DNA of 64,000 nt, taken from the NCBI RefSeq assembly GCF_016545825.1, contig NC_052613.1:2914001-2978000 (forward strand), given 5' to 3'. Source of the stretch: Eucalyptus grandis (lineage: Eukaryota; Streptophyta; Magnoliopsida; Myrtales; Myrtaceae). The position numbers were made by a program, and so were the translations under genes. How positions within the stretch are numbered: the first letter of the stretch is position 1; every line of letters starts with the position of its first letter. The notes below the pieces were generated by a model that worked only from the letters and a program-made list of their open reading frames with translations, was not told the origin of the DNA and did not search any database. This document shows positions 48,029 to 62,189 of this stretch, in pieces.

Positions 48029-48451
48029 TGTAAGAATTATTGTGACCCACATGATATGATTTAATATATGGTTTAATAATTATTGAAATGCTATAAAATA
48101 AATAATTATTGGTTACGAGAAAGTGCGACTCTAATAAAATAAAAGGGTATATCGCTTTTTGATGGAAGGCACATTTTCAATAAATGTACAAAAAGAGTCC
48201 GGTCCTCTCTCCACCCACAATGAACAACTATAACAGAAAGGAATTGGGTATTCTCTCCTCCATCAATTGAATACATTAAGGAATAGTGGGTTAAGGGAGA
48301 GAAATCGGATTTCTTCATTTGGTTCGAGTTCTACTACAACGCTATGGATAAAGGTATGTCTTCATCTAATTGTGAAAATTCATGAAGATCAAAAGATCAC
48401 TGTTTTCTCTTATATTTTTTTGCATCAAAGTGTTATATGTATAATCTAACA
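48029..48451 (+). repeat. Left LTR of copia (unit D)
   Basis: Starts TGTAAGAATTATTGTG and ends TATAATCTAACA. It differs from the right LTR by roughly 20 substitutions, mostly transitions, and two small length changes. Confidence 0.92.
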
Positions 48452-48453
48452 GT

Positions 48454-48465
48454 TGGTATCAGAGC
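48454..48465 (+). promoter_or_regulatory. Primer-binding site
   Basis: TGGTATCAGAGC, two bases after the left LTR: the standard plant copia site complementary to initiator methionine tRNA. Confidence 0.93.
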
Positions 48466-49059
48466 ATGGTTTATGATATCATAACTTTTGCGTTTAAATA
48501 AATATTATGATTTATGTATGATAATTCGTTGAACGATCCTGTTCGTACTATTTGTTGTTGTTAAATTGTTTTCGGAGGGTTCTGTTAAAGAAAATCTGAA
48601 TGGTGGAATGTTTTTATGGAGAAAAGGATGAAAATGGAGTAATTCGGAATTTTAAGGACAAAAATGGAGGAATTCGGAATTTTAAGGGTAAGATAGAAAC
48701 TCTCCGATTCCGTGCAAAATCCGGCGACCCACCGCTTGGTTTTGGACCCATACGGTCACACTGCCATGAGGAACATTAGCCATGAGTTTTTCCAGTATAT
48801 TGGTGTTCGCCGGAGGCTAATCGAGCGGCGAAAGTCACAGTGGTGGAGGTTTTGTGTTCTGAGAAATTTTGTTTTGATTTGAGGCCAATTTCTTGGTCAT
48901 TTTCTCCGAAACTTGAACCCATGTGGTCGTGCTGGCATGCTCTTCAAAACCCATTAATTATTTGTGTCTGGGAAGGGCTGCCGGAGAACAAACGCCGGCG
49001 AAACCGCAGCGGAAAACAGCGAAAACCAGCGGAAATCGTTTCTGGGAGCGAGGAAGATG

Positions 49060-49312
49060 GCGCGTAGGCCTCACGCGCTCGTTGCAGTTGCAAGCGCGTG
49101 TAACCCACACGCCACGCGCTCTCACGCGCGCTCAACCGCTGCGCGCGTGGACCCCATGCGTGCGGCAGTTGCCGGGCACATGCAACGCACACGCCTGTGT
49201 GTTGGACGTGCACGTGCGCGACACGTGCCCACGGCGGATGCAGGCGCGTGCCAAGCACACGTCTAATGTACCGCGGCGCCGTTTTAATTTAATTTAATTT
49301 AATTTAATTTTT
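49060..49312 (+). other. GC-rich leader block and (TTTAA)n run
   Basis: Sequence with many CACGCG/GCGCGT motifs lies between the primer site and gag, in a position analogous to 14434-14945 of the other copia. It ends in about six AATTT units (49283-49312). No protein is recognisable in the overlapping open frames. Confidence 0.5.
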
Positions 49313-50186
49313 CTGCCCCTGTTTATTTATAATTATGATTTTGCCCTTGCTGATTATTTATCATTTTGCCACTGGATTGTAAATTTATGATCTTGCCCTA
49401 ATGGAATTATGTTTTAACGATTTTACCCTTATGCTTTGATTATGTTTTATACCAGTGTGCAATTTGGTAAATATTTATATTTTGCAATATTAAAAATTCA
49501 TATTATGAATGGTTTGTTAGTCACCAAAGTGGCCAAACCTAAGTCTTTTGATTTTTTTTTGATATTGTAAATTGTTTTATTCAATTGCCTATGATTAATT
49601 GATGCTATCTATGAAATCGATATGTTTTATATCATTATTGATAGTATGGGTATATTGAAGTTCATTTATTATAAGAACTTACGGATTAACCCAAAGGTTA
49701 ATTATTTTCTTATAATTCATGAACATGATGGTTGATAATTAATATGACTTGTTAAATTTGTTTGTATATCAAAGATAGCAAACAAATTTTAATAAGATAT
49801 ATTTACAATTATCAAATAAAAGTTGTTCGCATCATTATGGAATATATATTTGTATATCATAGGATCACCCAAAGGAGAACTATGATGTACATGTGTCATT
49901 TAGTTTAAATCTGATTAGGTGATATTCTCAAAACATTAATGTATGAGTATTTTCTTGTACATTTGCAGTATCTATACCTGTTTCACTCCATTCGCACGCC
50001 TCATCTGTTCCCTTATTCAATGGAATAAATTTTCCTAATTGAAGTGAATAAGTCCAGTTTTACTTAGGTGTCCTGGATCTTGATTTATCGCTCCAAGCTG
50101 AGAAACCAACTGCTAAAACTGATTAAAGTAGCGATGATGAAAAGTCTTTCCATAAAGCTTGGGAAAGATCACACAGACTAAGCTTA

Positions 50187-50576
50187 ATGTTCATGCGAAT
50201 GATAGTTGCAAACAACTTAAAGACTTTTCTTCCCAAGACTAACAATGCTAAGGAATTTATGAAATTTGTGGAAGAACGTTCTCAAACTGCTGATAAGTCA
50301 CTTGCCGATACATTGATGAGCACACTAACCACCAGGAAATATGATGGTTCGTGTACCATGCATGAGCATATACTTAAGATGATGAATTTAGCAGCAAAAT
50401 TAAGGACTTTGGGAATGAACGTGGATGAGTACTTTTTAGTACAATTTATACTTAATTCCTTACCTCATGAGCAATATGGGCCATTTCAAATGAATTACAA
50501 CACTATAAAGGATAAGTGGAATATAAATAAATTGGTCAATATGCTAGTTCAAGAGGAAACAAGAATAAATAATTAA
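50187..50576 (+). pseudogene. Copia gag fragment
   Basis: A 129-codon open frame with the gag pattern of plant copia elements (KEFMKFVEE, then LMSTLTTRKYDG, LGMNVDEYFLVQFILNSLP and GPFQMNYNT). Gag forms the virus-like particle. The frame ends at a stop before the zinc knuckle at 50728-50769 (CHFCNKIGHLKKDC). Confidence 0.8.
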
Positions 50577-50727
50577 AAGACTCATTTTGTTCATCTCTCA
50601 AGTTATCAAGAAGTTCAAAAGAATTTCAAGAGAAAAGGTGGAAGGAGCAAGAAGAAATGACTACACGTCCTAAATGACTCTTCAAATGCTTCTTAAATCC
50701 ACAAGAAGGAACACAATCTTACTAAAT

Positions 50728-50769
50728 GTCATTTTTGCAACAAAATTGGACACTTGAAGAAAGATTGTC
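50728..50769 (+). pseudogene. Gag CCHC zinc knuckle
   Basis: C-X2-C-X4-H-X4-C with sequence CHFCNKIGHLKKDC, the RNA-binding knuckle of gag. Confidence 0.85.
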
Positions 50770-50849
50770 TGAAATGTAAGGCTTGGTTTGAAAAGAAAGG
50801 TAAGCCTTGTGCTTTAGTATGTTTTGAATTGAACTTTACTAAAGTTCCT

Positions 50850-51292
50850 CATAATACTTGGTGAATTGATTCTGGTGCCACCACTCATGTGTCAAATACG
50901 ATTCAGGGATTTTTTACGATCCAAATTATAAAGCCAAATGAAAGTTATGTGATTACGGGGAACAAAAACAAAGCTTCAGTTGAAGGCGTTAGCACTTACC
51001 GTTTGATCTTAGATACTGGCATTATTTGGATTTGTTTCGAACCCTTTATGTACCTACATTTTCTCGCAATTTAGTTTATTTGCCAAGACTTGATATAGCG
51101 AGATTTTATTGTAATTTTGGATCTAAATCTTTCAGTCTATTTAAGAGTGATACTCTTATTGAAACTGGAACTTTATGTGATTGTCTATATAAATTTAGAC
51201 TTAATTATACTTTTGTTGAGACATTAATGACCTTGCATCATAATGTTGGCACTAAACGAAGTTTGATGAATGAAAATTCTGCTTACTTGTGA
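50850..51292 (+). pseudogene. Copia protease region
   Basis: Contains the aspartic protease motif IDSGATTHVS with a TGA stop (50862-50864) where the family usually has W. Further on, VPTFSRNLVYLPRL and the YL-stop-RKGLGHIS segment lead into the GAG-pre-integrase domain; the stop at 51290-51292 again replaces a usual W. Confidence 0.75.
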
Positions 51293-51301
51293 CGTAAAGG
51301 T

Positions 51302-52150
51302 TTGGGTCATATATCTAATGAAAGAATGCAAAAATTAGTGAAGAATCAAATTCTTCCAAATTTGGATTTTACTAACCTTGAAGTATGTATTGATTGTATT
51401 AAAGGTAAACAAATAAAACACACTAAGAAATGTGCCACAAGAAGCACAGAGCTTCTTAAAATTATACATACTGACATATGTGGTCCTTTCAATATTCTAT
51501 CTTTTGGTAAGGAAAGCTATTTCATAACATTTATTGATGATTTTTCACGTTATGGTTACATTTATCTATTGCATCATAAGTCTCAATCAGTGAATGCACT
51601 TGAAGTGCATATTAAAGAGGTTGAGAGGCAATTAGATAGAAATGTGAAAATAGTAAGATCGGATAGAGCCGGTGAATATTATGGAAAGTATGATGAATCG
51701 GGACAATGTCCAAGTCCATTTGCTAAATTCCTTGAAAGATATGGCATTTGTGCTCAATACACAATGCTAGGGACACCACAACAAAATGGTGTAGCAGAAA
51801 GGCGTAACCGTACTTGAATGGAAATTGTTAGAAGTATGATGGGTCATTCATCTTTACCATTGTCTTTATGGATGTATGCTTTAAAGACTTCTATGTACTT
51901 ATTAAACAGGGTTCCTAGTAAGGCAGTTCCAAAGACTCCCTTTGAACTATGGACGGGACGAAAACCTAGTTTACGACACCTGCATGTTTAGGTTTTTCAA
52001 GTAGAAGTAAGAATTTACAATTCACATGAAAAGAAATTAGATTCAAGAACGGCCAGTGGTTATTTCATTGGTTATGCAGAGAAATCCAAATGGTATAAAT
52101 TTTATTGTCCTAATCATAGTACAAAAATTGTTGAATCTAGAAATGCTAGG
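51302..52150 (+). pseudogene. Copia integrase region
   Basis: The zinc-binding part (LGHISNERMQKLV ... CIDCIKGK) is followed by the catalytic core: HTDICGPF, FITFIDDFSRYGYIY and GTPQQNGVAERRNRT, with the D, D and E positions in place. A TGA at 51815-51817 and a TAG at 51989-51991 interrupt it. The enzyme inserts the cDNA into the genome; this copy is not translatable as one protein. Confidence 0.82.
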
Positions 52151-52511
52151 TTCATTGAAAATGGTGACATCAGTGGGAGTGAAAGAATGCGTAATGCTTG
52201 CATTCAAGAAGTAAGGGTAAAAGTTAATATACCAAAAGTTTCTAAAGTTATTGTTCTTGATATTGTAGTACAATCTAACAATAATCGAGAACAACAAATT
52301 AATGAACAAACACTCGATAATGGAGATGCCAATAATGAACCTCCAATAGCCGAGTCACAAGAAATAGCATTAAGGAGATCTCAAAGAGAAAGGAAGTCGG
52401 CTATTTTTTATGACTATATGGTTTATCTACAAGAGTCAGAAATTGACTTAGGAATTAGAAATGATCCAGATTCATTTTTCCAAGCCATGGAATGTGAAGA
52501 TTCTAATTAAT

Positions 52512-53190
52512 GATTTGATGCCATGAAAGAAGAGTTAAAATCCATGCATCAAAATCAAGTTTGGGATATAGTTAAATTGCTTAAAGGATGTAAGAAGGTC
52601 GAATGTAAATGGGTCTTTAAGACTAAGCACGACTCAAAAGGCAATATTGAACAACATAAAGCCAGACTTGTTGCAAATGGTTGTACTTAGAAAGAACGTA
52701 TTGACTATAAAGAGACATTTTCACCAGTCTCTAAGAAGGACTCACTTAGAATTTTTATGGCTTTGGTGGCTCATTATGACTTGGAGTTACACCAAATGGA
52801 TGTAAAAACCGTTTTTCTTAATGGGAATTTAGAAGAATAGATTTATATGGACCAACCCAAAGGCCTTTCAGTTAAAGGAAAGGAACACATGGTATGTAAA
52901 TTAAAGAAGTCAATATATGGACTTAAACAAGCTTCCCGACAATAAGTTTAACGATATCATAACTTCATTTGGATTTAAAGAAAATACCACTCGGTGTATA
53001 TATATGAATATTAGTGGGAGCAAGTTTATTTTTCTAGTTCTGTATATTGATGATATTTTGCTTACTACTAATGATTTTGGTTTGTTACATGAAACCAAGA
53101 AGTTTCTCTTTAAGAATTTTGAAATGAAAGATATGGGAGAGGCAACATATGTGATAGGAATAGAAATATTCCGTGATAGATCACAATGAT
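52512..53190 (+). pseudogene. Copia reverse transcriptase
   Basis: Conserved blocks are in order: [65 protein letters not shown] and the catalytic YIDDILLTTND. Interruptions include TAG at 52688-52690 and 52838-52840 and TGA at 53187-53189, plus a missing stretch after GLKQASR. Confidence 0.85.
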
Positions 53191-53336
53191 TATTAGGATT
53201 GTCTCAAAAAGCCTACATTGAGAAAATTTTAAAGAGATTTAATATGAGTAAATGTTCAACGGGAATATTTCCAATTCAGAAAGGTGACAAATTTAGTCTT
53301 ATGCAATGTTCGAAAAGTGAATTGGAATGAGAACAA

Positions 53337-53988
53337 ATGAAAAATATTCCTTATGCATCTGTTGTGGGGAGCTTAATGTATGCACAAACTTGCACTAGAC
53401 TAGACATCACTTTTGTTGTTGGAATGCTGAGCAGGTATCAAAGTAATCCCGGAATGGATCATTGGAAAGCTGCAAAGAAAGTTCTTAGATACTTGCAAGG
53501 AACGAAGAATCATATGTTCACTTATAAAAAAATCCGATCATCTCAAGGTGATTGGATATTTAGATTCAAACTTAGCCGGATGTGTCGATACAAGAAAATC
53601 AACGTTTGGGTACTTGTTTCTTTTGACTGGAGGGGCAATTTTATGGAAGAATACGAAGCAGTCAGTTATTACTGCATCCACTATGGAAGATGAATTTGTG
53701 GCATGCTTTGAGGCCACAATTCATGGATTATGGCCGTGAAATTTTATTTCAGGGCTTGTGATTATCGACAGTATTGCCAAGCCGCTAAAAATTTATTATG
53801 ATAACTCTGCGGCAGTTTTCTTCTCTAAGAACAGCAAGTATTCTAAGGGTGCTAAGCATATGGATATCAAATACTTGTCTGTCAAAGAAGAAGTTCACAA
53901 ACAAAGAGTGTCAATTGAGCACATTAGCACAAATCTTATAATAGCAGATCCCTTAACAAAAGGATTGCCGCCCAAAACATTTAATTAG
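53337..53988 (+). pseudogene. Copia RNase H region
   Basis: Contains YASVVGSLMYAQTCTRLDI, then a frame change near 53540 to the RNase H core (LAGCVDTRKSTFGYLFLL, VITASTMEDEFVA) and the C-terminal part (IYYDNSAAVFFSKN, KHMDIKYLSVKEEV, ADPLTKGLPPKTF). A TGA at 53737-53739 and a TAG after TFN break it. Confidence 0.82.
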
Positions 53989-54399
53989 CATGTTGAAAAT
54001 ATGAGCATTATTGGACATCGTTAATGTTTGTATTATGATTGTATTGAGTTTATATATTTGACACTTTGAGCTCACTTACGTGTTTATGATATTTCTTGTT
54101 TTCTATTTAGTATACATTATGGAAATAGATGAATGTTAAACAGGATAATTTCTAAAGAAACATTATGGTTGGACTATTACTGCGTTTTTCTTTTATAGAT
54201 CATGTTAAGTAAAGTGTTATAGTTGTAGTACATAGAAGGGACTATGTCGAGTAATGACATACAACCGCTATAACTCACATTAGTTTTCTTTACTTAATTG
54301 TGATTATTATGTGATTGCTAATTTAATGAAATTTTATAGCATAATGTTATTGTGCACATTATGTCTTTATTAAACCATGAAAGGAAAATCATATGGGCC

Positions 54400-54410
54400 A
54401 AGTGGGAGAA
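54400..54410 (+). promoter_or_regulatory. Polypurine tract
   Basis: AAGTGGGAGAA lies immediately upstream of the right LTR, in the position of the plus-strand primer. Confidence 0.75.
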
Positions 54411-54829
54411 TGTAAGAATTATTGTGACCTACATGATATGATTTAATATATGGTTTAATAATTATTGAAATGCTATAAAATAAATAATTATTGATTATGA
54501 GAAGGTGCGACTCTAATAAAATGAAAAGGTATATCGCTTTGATGGAAGGCACATTTTCAATTAACGTACAAAAAGAGTCCAGTCTTCTCTCCACTCACAA
54601 TGAACAACTATAACAGAAAGGAATTGGGTATTCTCTCCTCCATCAATTGAATACATTAAGGAATAGTGGGTTAAGGGAGAGAAATCGGATTTATTCATTT
54701 GGTTCGAGTTCTACTGCAACGCTATCGATAAAGGCATGTCTTCATCTAATTATGAAAATTCATGAAGATCAAAAGATCACTGTTTTCTTTTGTATTTCCG
54801 CATCAAAGTGTTATATGTATAATCTAACA
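54411..54829 (+). repeat. Right LTR of copia (unit D)
   Basis: Matches the left LTR end to end and is followed by TGAAA, the second copy of the target duplication. Confidence 0.92.
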
Positions 54830-54960
54830 TGAAAAAGTTGGATTTTAGGCTCCAATTGCATTTGTGATATACAATTATGAATTAACGGCATACGTGCCCA
54901 AAGTATTTGATGTTTTTGCATTTGTTGAAGACTAATGGTGGTGGGTGCTTTGCTTTTCTT

Positions 54961-55584
54961 CTTAGCGACCATCAAAGTCTCTTCTCTCTGCAAGTTCTTC
55001 TTCTTCTTTCAAGGTTTCAGGTTCAGGGACATCGTCACCTTCATCGTCGGAGGAGGAGCTTTCTTCAGAGTCTGTCCATCTCAATCATCACCATTGGGAA
55101 TGCAGAATTTCTCTTTTTGTCATCATTTTTTTTTTCGTGAAATCAATGCAGAAGAGGACGTGCGACAATGCGCCGAAGCGATGGGCAGCAAAGGGTAAGC
55201 GAGACAGTCACAGATTTTGAAGCAACATAAAATTATTTCGACCAAAAAAGAGAAGAAAAAATGACATAAAACTAAGAAAAAAAAACATAACGACGTTTGT
55301 TTCTTTATTTCTTTTTCTTTCCTTTTATTACATAACCTATGACTGACTCTGGAATCAAAACATCCCAACATGGTATGATTCTCCTCCAATCAAGAAGTAA
55401 AACTAAGAAAGAACAGAGCAATCACATCTCACTTAGATGCATATATTCATGGGATATTCATGATTTATTGATTTAAGATTGGACTCATCGTCATCTAAAC
55501 ATGCTGCTAACCAACATTCGACTCTTGCCATGATGTCACTAAAATCTGCATTACTAGTCGTTTGCAAAGTGTTCGTATTCATTA
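54961..55584. other. 3' flank of the unit D CRK
   Basis: Same non-coding flank as in units A-C (AGGTTTCAGGTTCAGGGACATC near 55013; GAAATCAATGCAGAAGAGG near 55138). No LTR insertion in this copy. Confidence 0.5.
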
Positions 55585-55665
55585 GAAGAAGAAGAAGAAG
55601 AAGAAGAAGAAGAAGAAGAAGAAGAAGAAGAAGAAGAAGAAGAAGAAGAAGAAGAAGAAGAAGAA
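55585..55665 (+). repeat. (GAA)27 array past the CRK stop codon
   Basis: Twenty-seven uninterrupted GAA units (TTC on the coding strand) begin about 100 bases downstream of the unit D CRK stop. The matching position in the other units has four to seven units. Confidence 0.93.
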
Positions 55666-55767
55666 AGGTCCCAATCCTAAAGGGTCAACACAGCAAAGCT
55701 AGAAGAGGACTTCTTGTCAAGCTGGAAGAGACCTCGAATGCCGTGAGCTAGTTCAACAGCCATGTGT

Positions 55768-60206
<4,439 letters not shown>

Positions 60207-60481
60207 GGGCTCCGCTTGAGATATGCTCTGTTACCAAATTTTCCTTCTCTCAGTTCTCTTCAAAGAGAAAAGAAGAAGAAGAAGAAAAGGGAAAGATTTG
60301 AGCAAGAGCGCGATGGGAGCTCCGCTTCAACCTGGTGATCTCATAAAAAGCTTCAACCCAGCTACACCACGCGGAATCGGAGCGACAGACTGATGCTTGA
60401 CTTTTGGGGTCTCGTTTTTCACATCACCCCTTGCTTTCTTCATGCTACAGCAGGGTTTTTGAAAAATGGCACGGCGATAAC

Positions 60482-60484
<3 letters not shown>

Positions 60485-60523
<39 letters not shown>
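60485..60523 (+). repeat. (TC)n microsatellite upstream of the intact CRK
   Basis: About 19 dinucleotide units (GA on the coding strand), roughly 280 bases upstream of the start codon. Unit C has a much shorter run at about 39198. Confidence 0.9.
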
Positions 60524-60526
<3 letters not shown>

Positions 60527-61111
60527 AGTGGGTGGAATGCAGTGTTTGACGCGGCGAGAATGATGGGGTTCTGAGACCTTTCGAGTCCGAGAATATTTTG
60601 GATTGAGGGTGGTCTAGACGAAGGAGAGAGATCTGCAACGACCGAAGCGACGAGGGCGACGGATGTTGACGTCCATGTCGGTAGTTTTTTTTTTTTTTAA
60701 ATAATTAGATGATAATTTTTAATCTATTCTGAAAATAATAATGATTACAAAAAATCAAATAATAATTTATTATAATTTTTTTTGGTGAAGTAAATTATTA
60801 TAAATTGTTTTGAAGTGTATTCCTTTAAAAATTTGTGACTCATAATAAGGTTCATCATTGGAAGGTTGTCTTATGTATCAAGTCGGGGCCAATCCATGTT
60901 CATAATTATGCAAAGACCTTTAATTTGACTTTAGATGATCAAATTTGGCCTCACGTGTTTCAGATGAGATCCCCCTGCATTTTTCATACATGTACATTTG
61001 ACTTTTCTAGTCCCATGGTTGCGGCCACGAGGTGTCCAAGCTAGTTTTTATCCGGCCTGCCTACCCGAATGAACAAACGATCAGGCACCCTCTTGCTTTT
61101 TGGCTTGAATT

Positions 61112-61327
61112 TAGGGATAAATGTATCAAAAATCTTGAAATTTATCACAAAACTCCAAATTGAGTCCTAAAACATTTAAAAAGTGTAATCAAGTTCTAAA
61201 ACTTATCTATGTAAACTTTCAAGAATTGTAATCATTGGAAGGATTTATACTTGACCAATTTGATAAGTTTTAGGACTATTATAATATTGTGACAAATTTT
61301 AGAACTTCCAATATAGTTATTCCTTAG
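61112..61327. mobile_element. MITE-like inverted-repeat element (unit D copy)
   Basis: Counterpart of 10552-10767 and 40336-40550, with ends AGGGATAAATGTAT and TATAGTTATTCCTT. Confidence 0.5.
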
Positions 61328-61532
61328 ATTTATTTATGACCTCTTCTGCCTTGACTATCAACCGCTACATAGAATTCCACAAATCAAAAACACCTTGGAG
61401 CGTGGTAGTTCACACATGACCATCTCAATTCACATCAAATGTAGGAGGAAATCTTAGGAAAACTGAGCAAGTTCTCATATCAATATGTTGCAAGCGTGAA
61501 GTGATTGAACAACCCTTCTATGCTTTCCAAAG

Positions 61533-62189
61533 TATAAAGAAAAATATAGCTTCGAATTGAGTAGAATAATGTAGTCGGATCATTAAGCTGGATAGAACAA
61601 TCTAGTCGGACTTTGAAGTATGATATCACTTTTTTTAAGGATTTATTTGCCTCACAATGTTGTTAATGGTCCCTGGAAAATTTATATTCTAGTATTTCTA
61701 GTACTTCTCAAATGAAAATACTAGATATCAATTCTAATATTTCTCCAGTCTCTCAAAAGAAACAATTAGAAATAATGGTTGTATATTATTTCGGAAGAAA
61801 ACGAAAAATGAAAGAAGAAGATTATGATTGAACATACATGTTCAATAATTTATAGCAAGAACAATACGTTATACCCAAGCAGACACAACCTTTTAAGGAT
61901 TAAGAAATTATGCTTGAACAGGTACGAAGTTTGAGTAACCATTAGACGAAACAATAAAAATTCGAAATTAAATAAATAATAAACAAAAAAATAACCGTAC
62001 TTCTTCATGAACAGTCGCAAAATTTCAACAGGACTGATGGTTAATTTTTTATAAAAATAAATCCTAATTTTCAATAAATAAAAAATAATGATCATTGATC
62101 AGTGTTAAATCTCTTTTACGTGCACACTCACATTTTTTCGACGTGGGACAAGACACCTCTTAGTTTATTTTACAAACAAACTACCAACA
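61533..62189 (+). mobile_element. 657-bp solo LTR (shared with unit C)
   Basis: Matches 40755-41407. The first base pair is decayed (TATAAAGAAAAATATAG) and the end is CTACCAACA. Flanks are CAAAG and CAAAT. Its sharing with unit C shows insertion before C and D separated. Confidence 0.7.

Larger units (their letters stand above)
48029..54829 (+). mobile_element. Ty1/copia retrotransposon, full-length but inactive
   Basis: LTRs lie at 48029-48451 and 54411-54829 (423 and 419 bp, about 5% different by eye) with a perfect TGAAA target duplication at 48024-48028 and 54830-54834. A primer site, a GC-rich leader, gag with zinc knuckle, protease, integrase, reverse transcriptase and RNase H follow in copia order, then a purine tract before the right LTR. 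The polyprotein is interrupted by at least ten in-frame stops. It is 6.8 kb long and specific to unit D. Confidence 0.93.
47826..54960 (+). pseudogene. Unrecognised gene fragment, unit D copy, split by copia
   Basis: The first part (47826-48028) has lost its ATG (AAAATCGCGAGAGCG) and ends AACTCTGAAA. The second part resumes at 54835 with AAGTTGGATTTTAGGCTCC. Together they match 34195-34500 exactly across the joint, which proves that the copia at 48029-54829 inserted into it. Confidence 0.5.

Noticed and set aside
55479..55751. Frame coding a long arginine run
   Set aside because: It is simply the GAA microsatellite read as AGA codons.
60485..60523. Regular repeats considered as a CRISPR-like or satellite array
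   Set aside because: These are dinucleotide microsatellites without spacers, and the genome is a plant nuclear genome.
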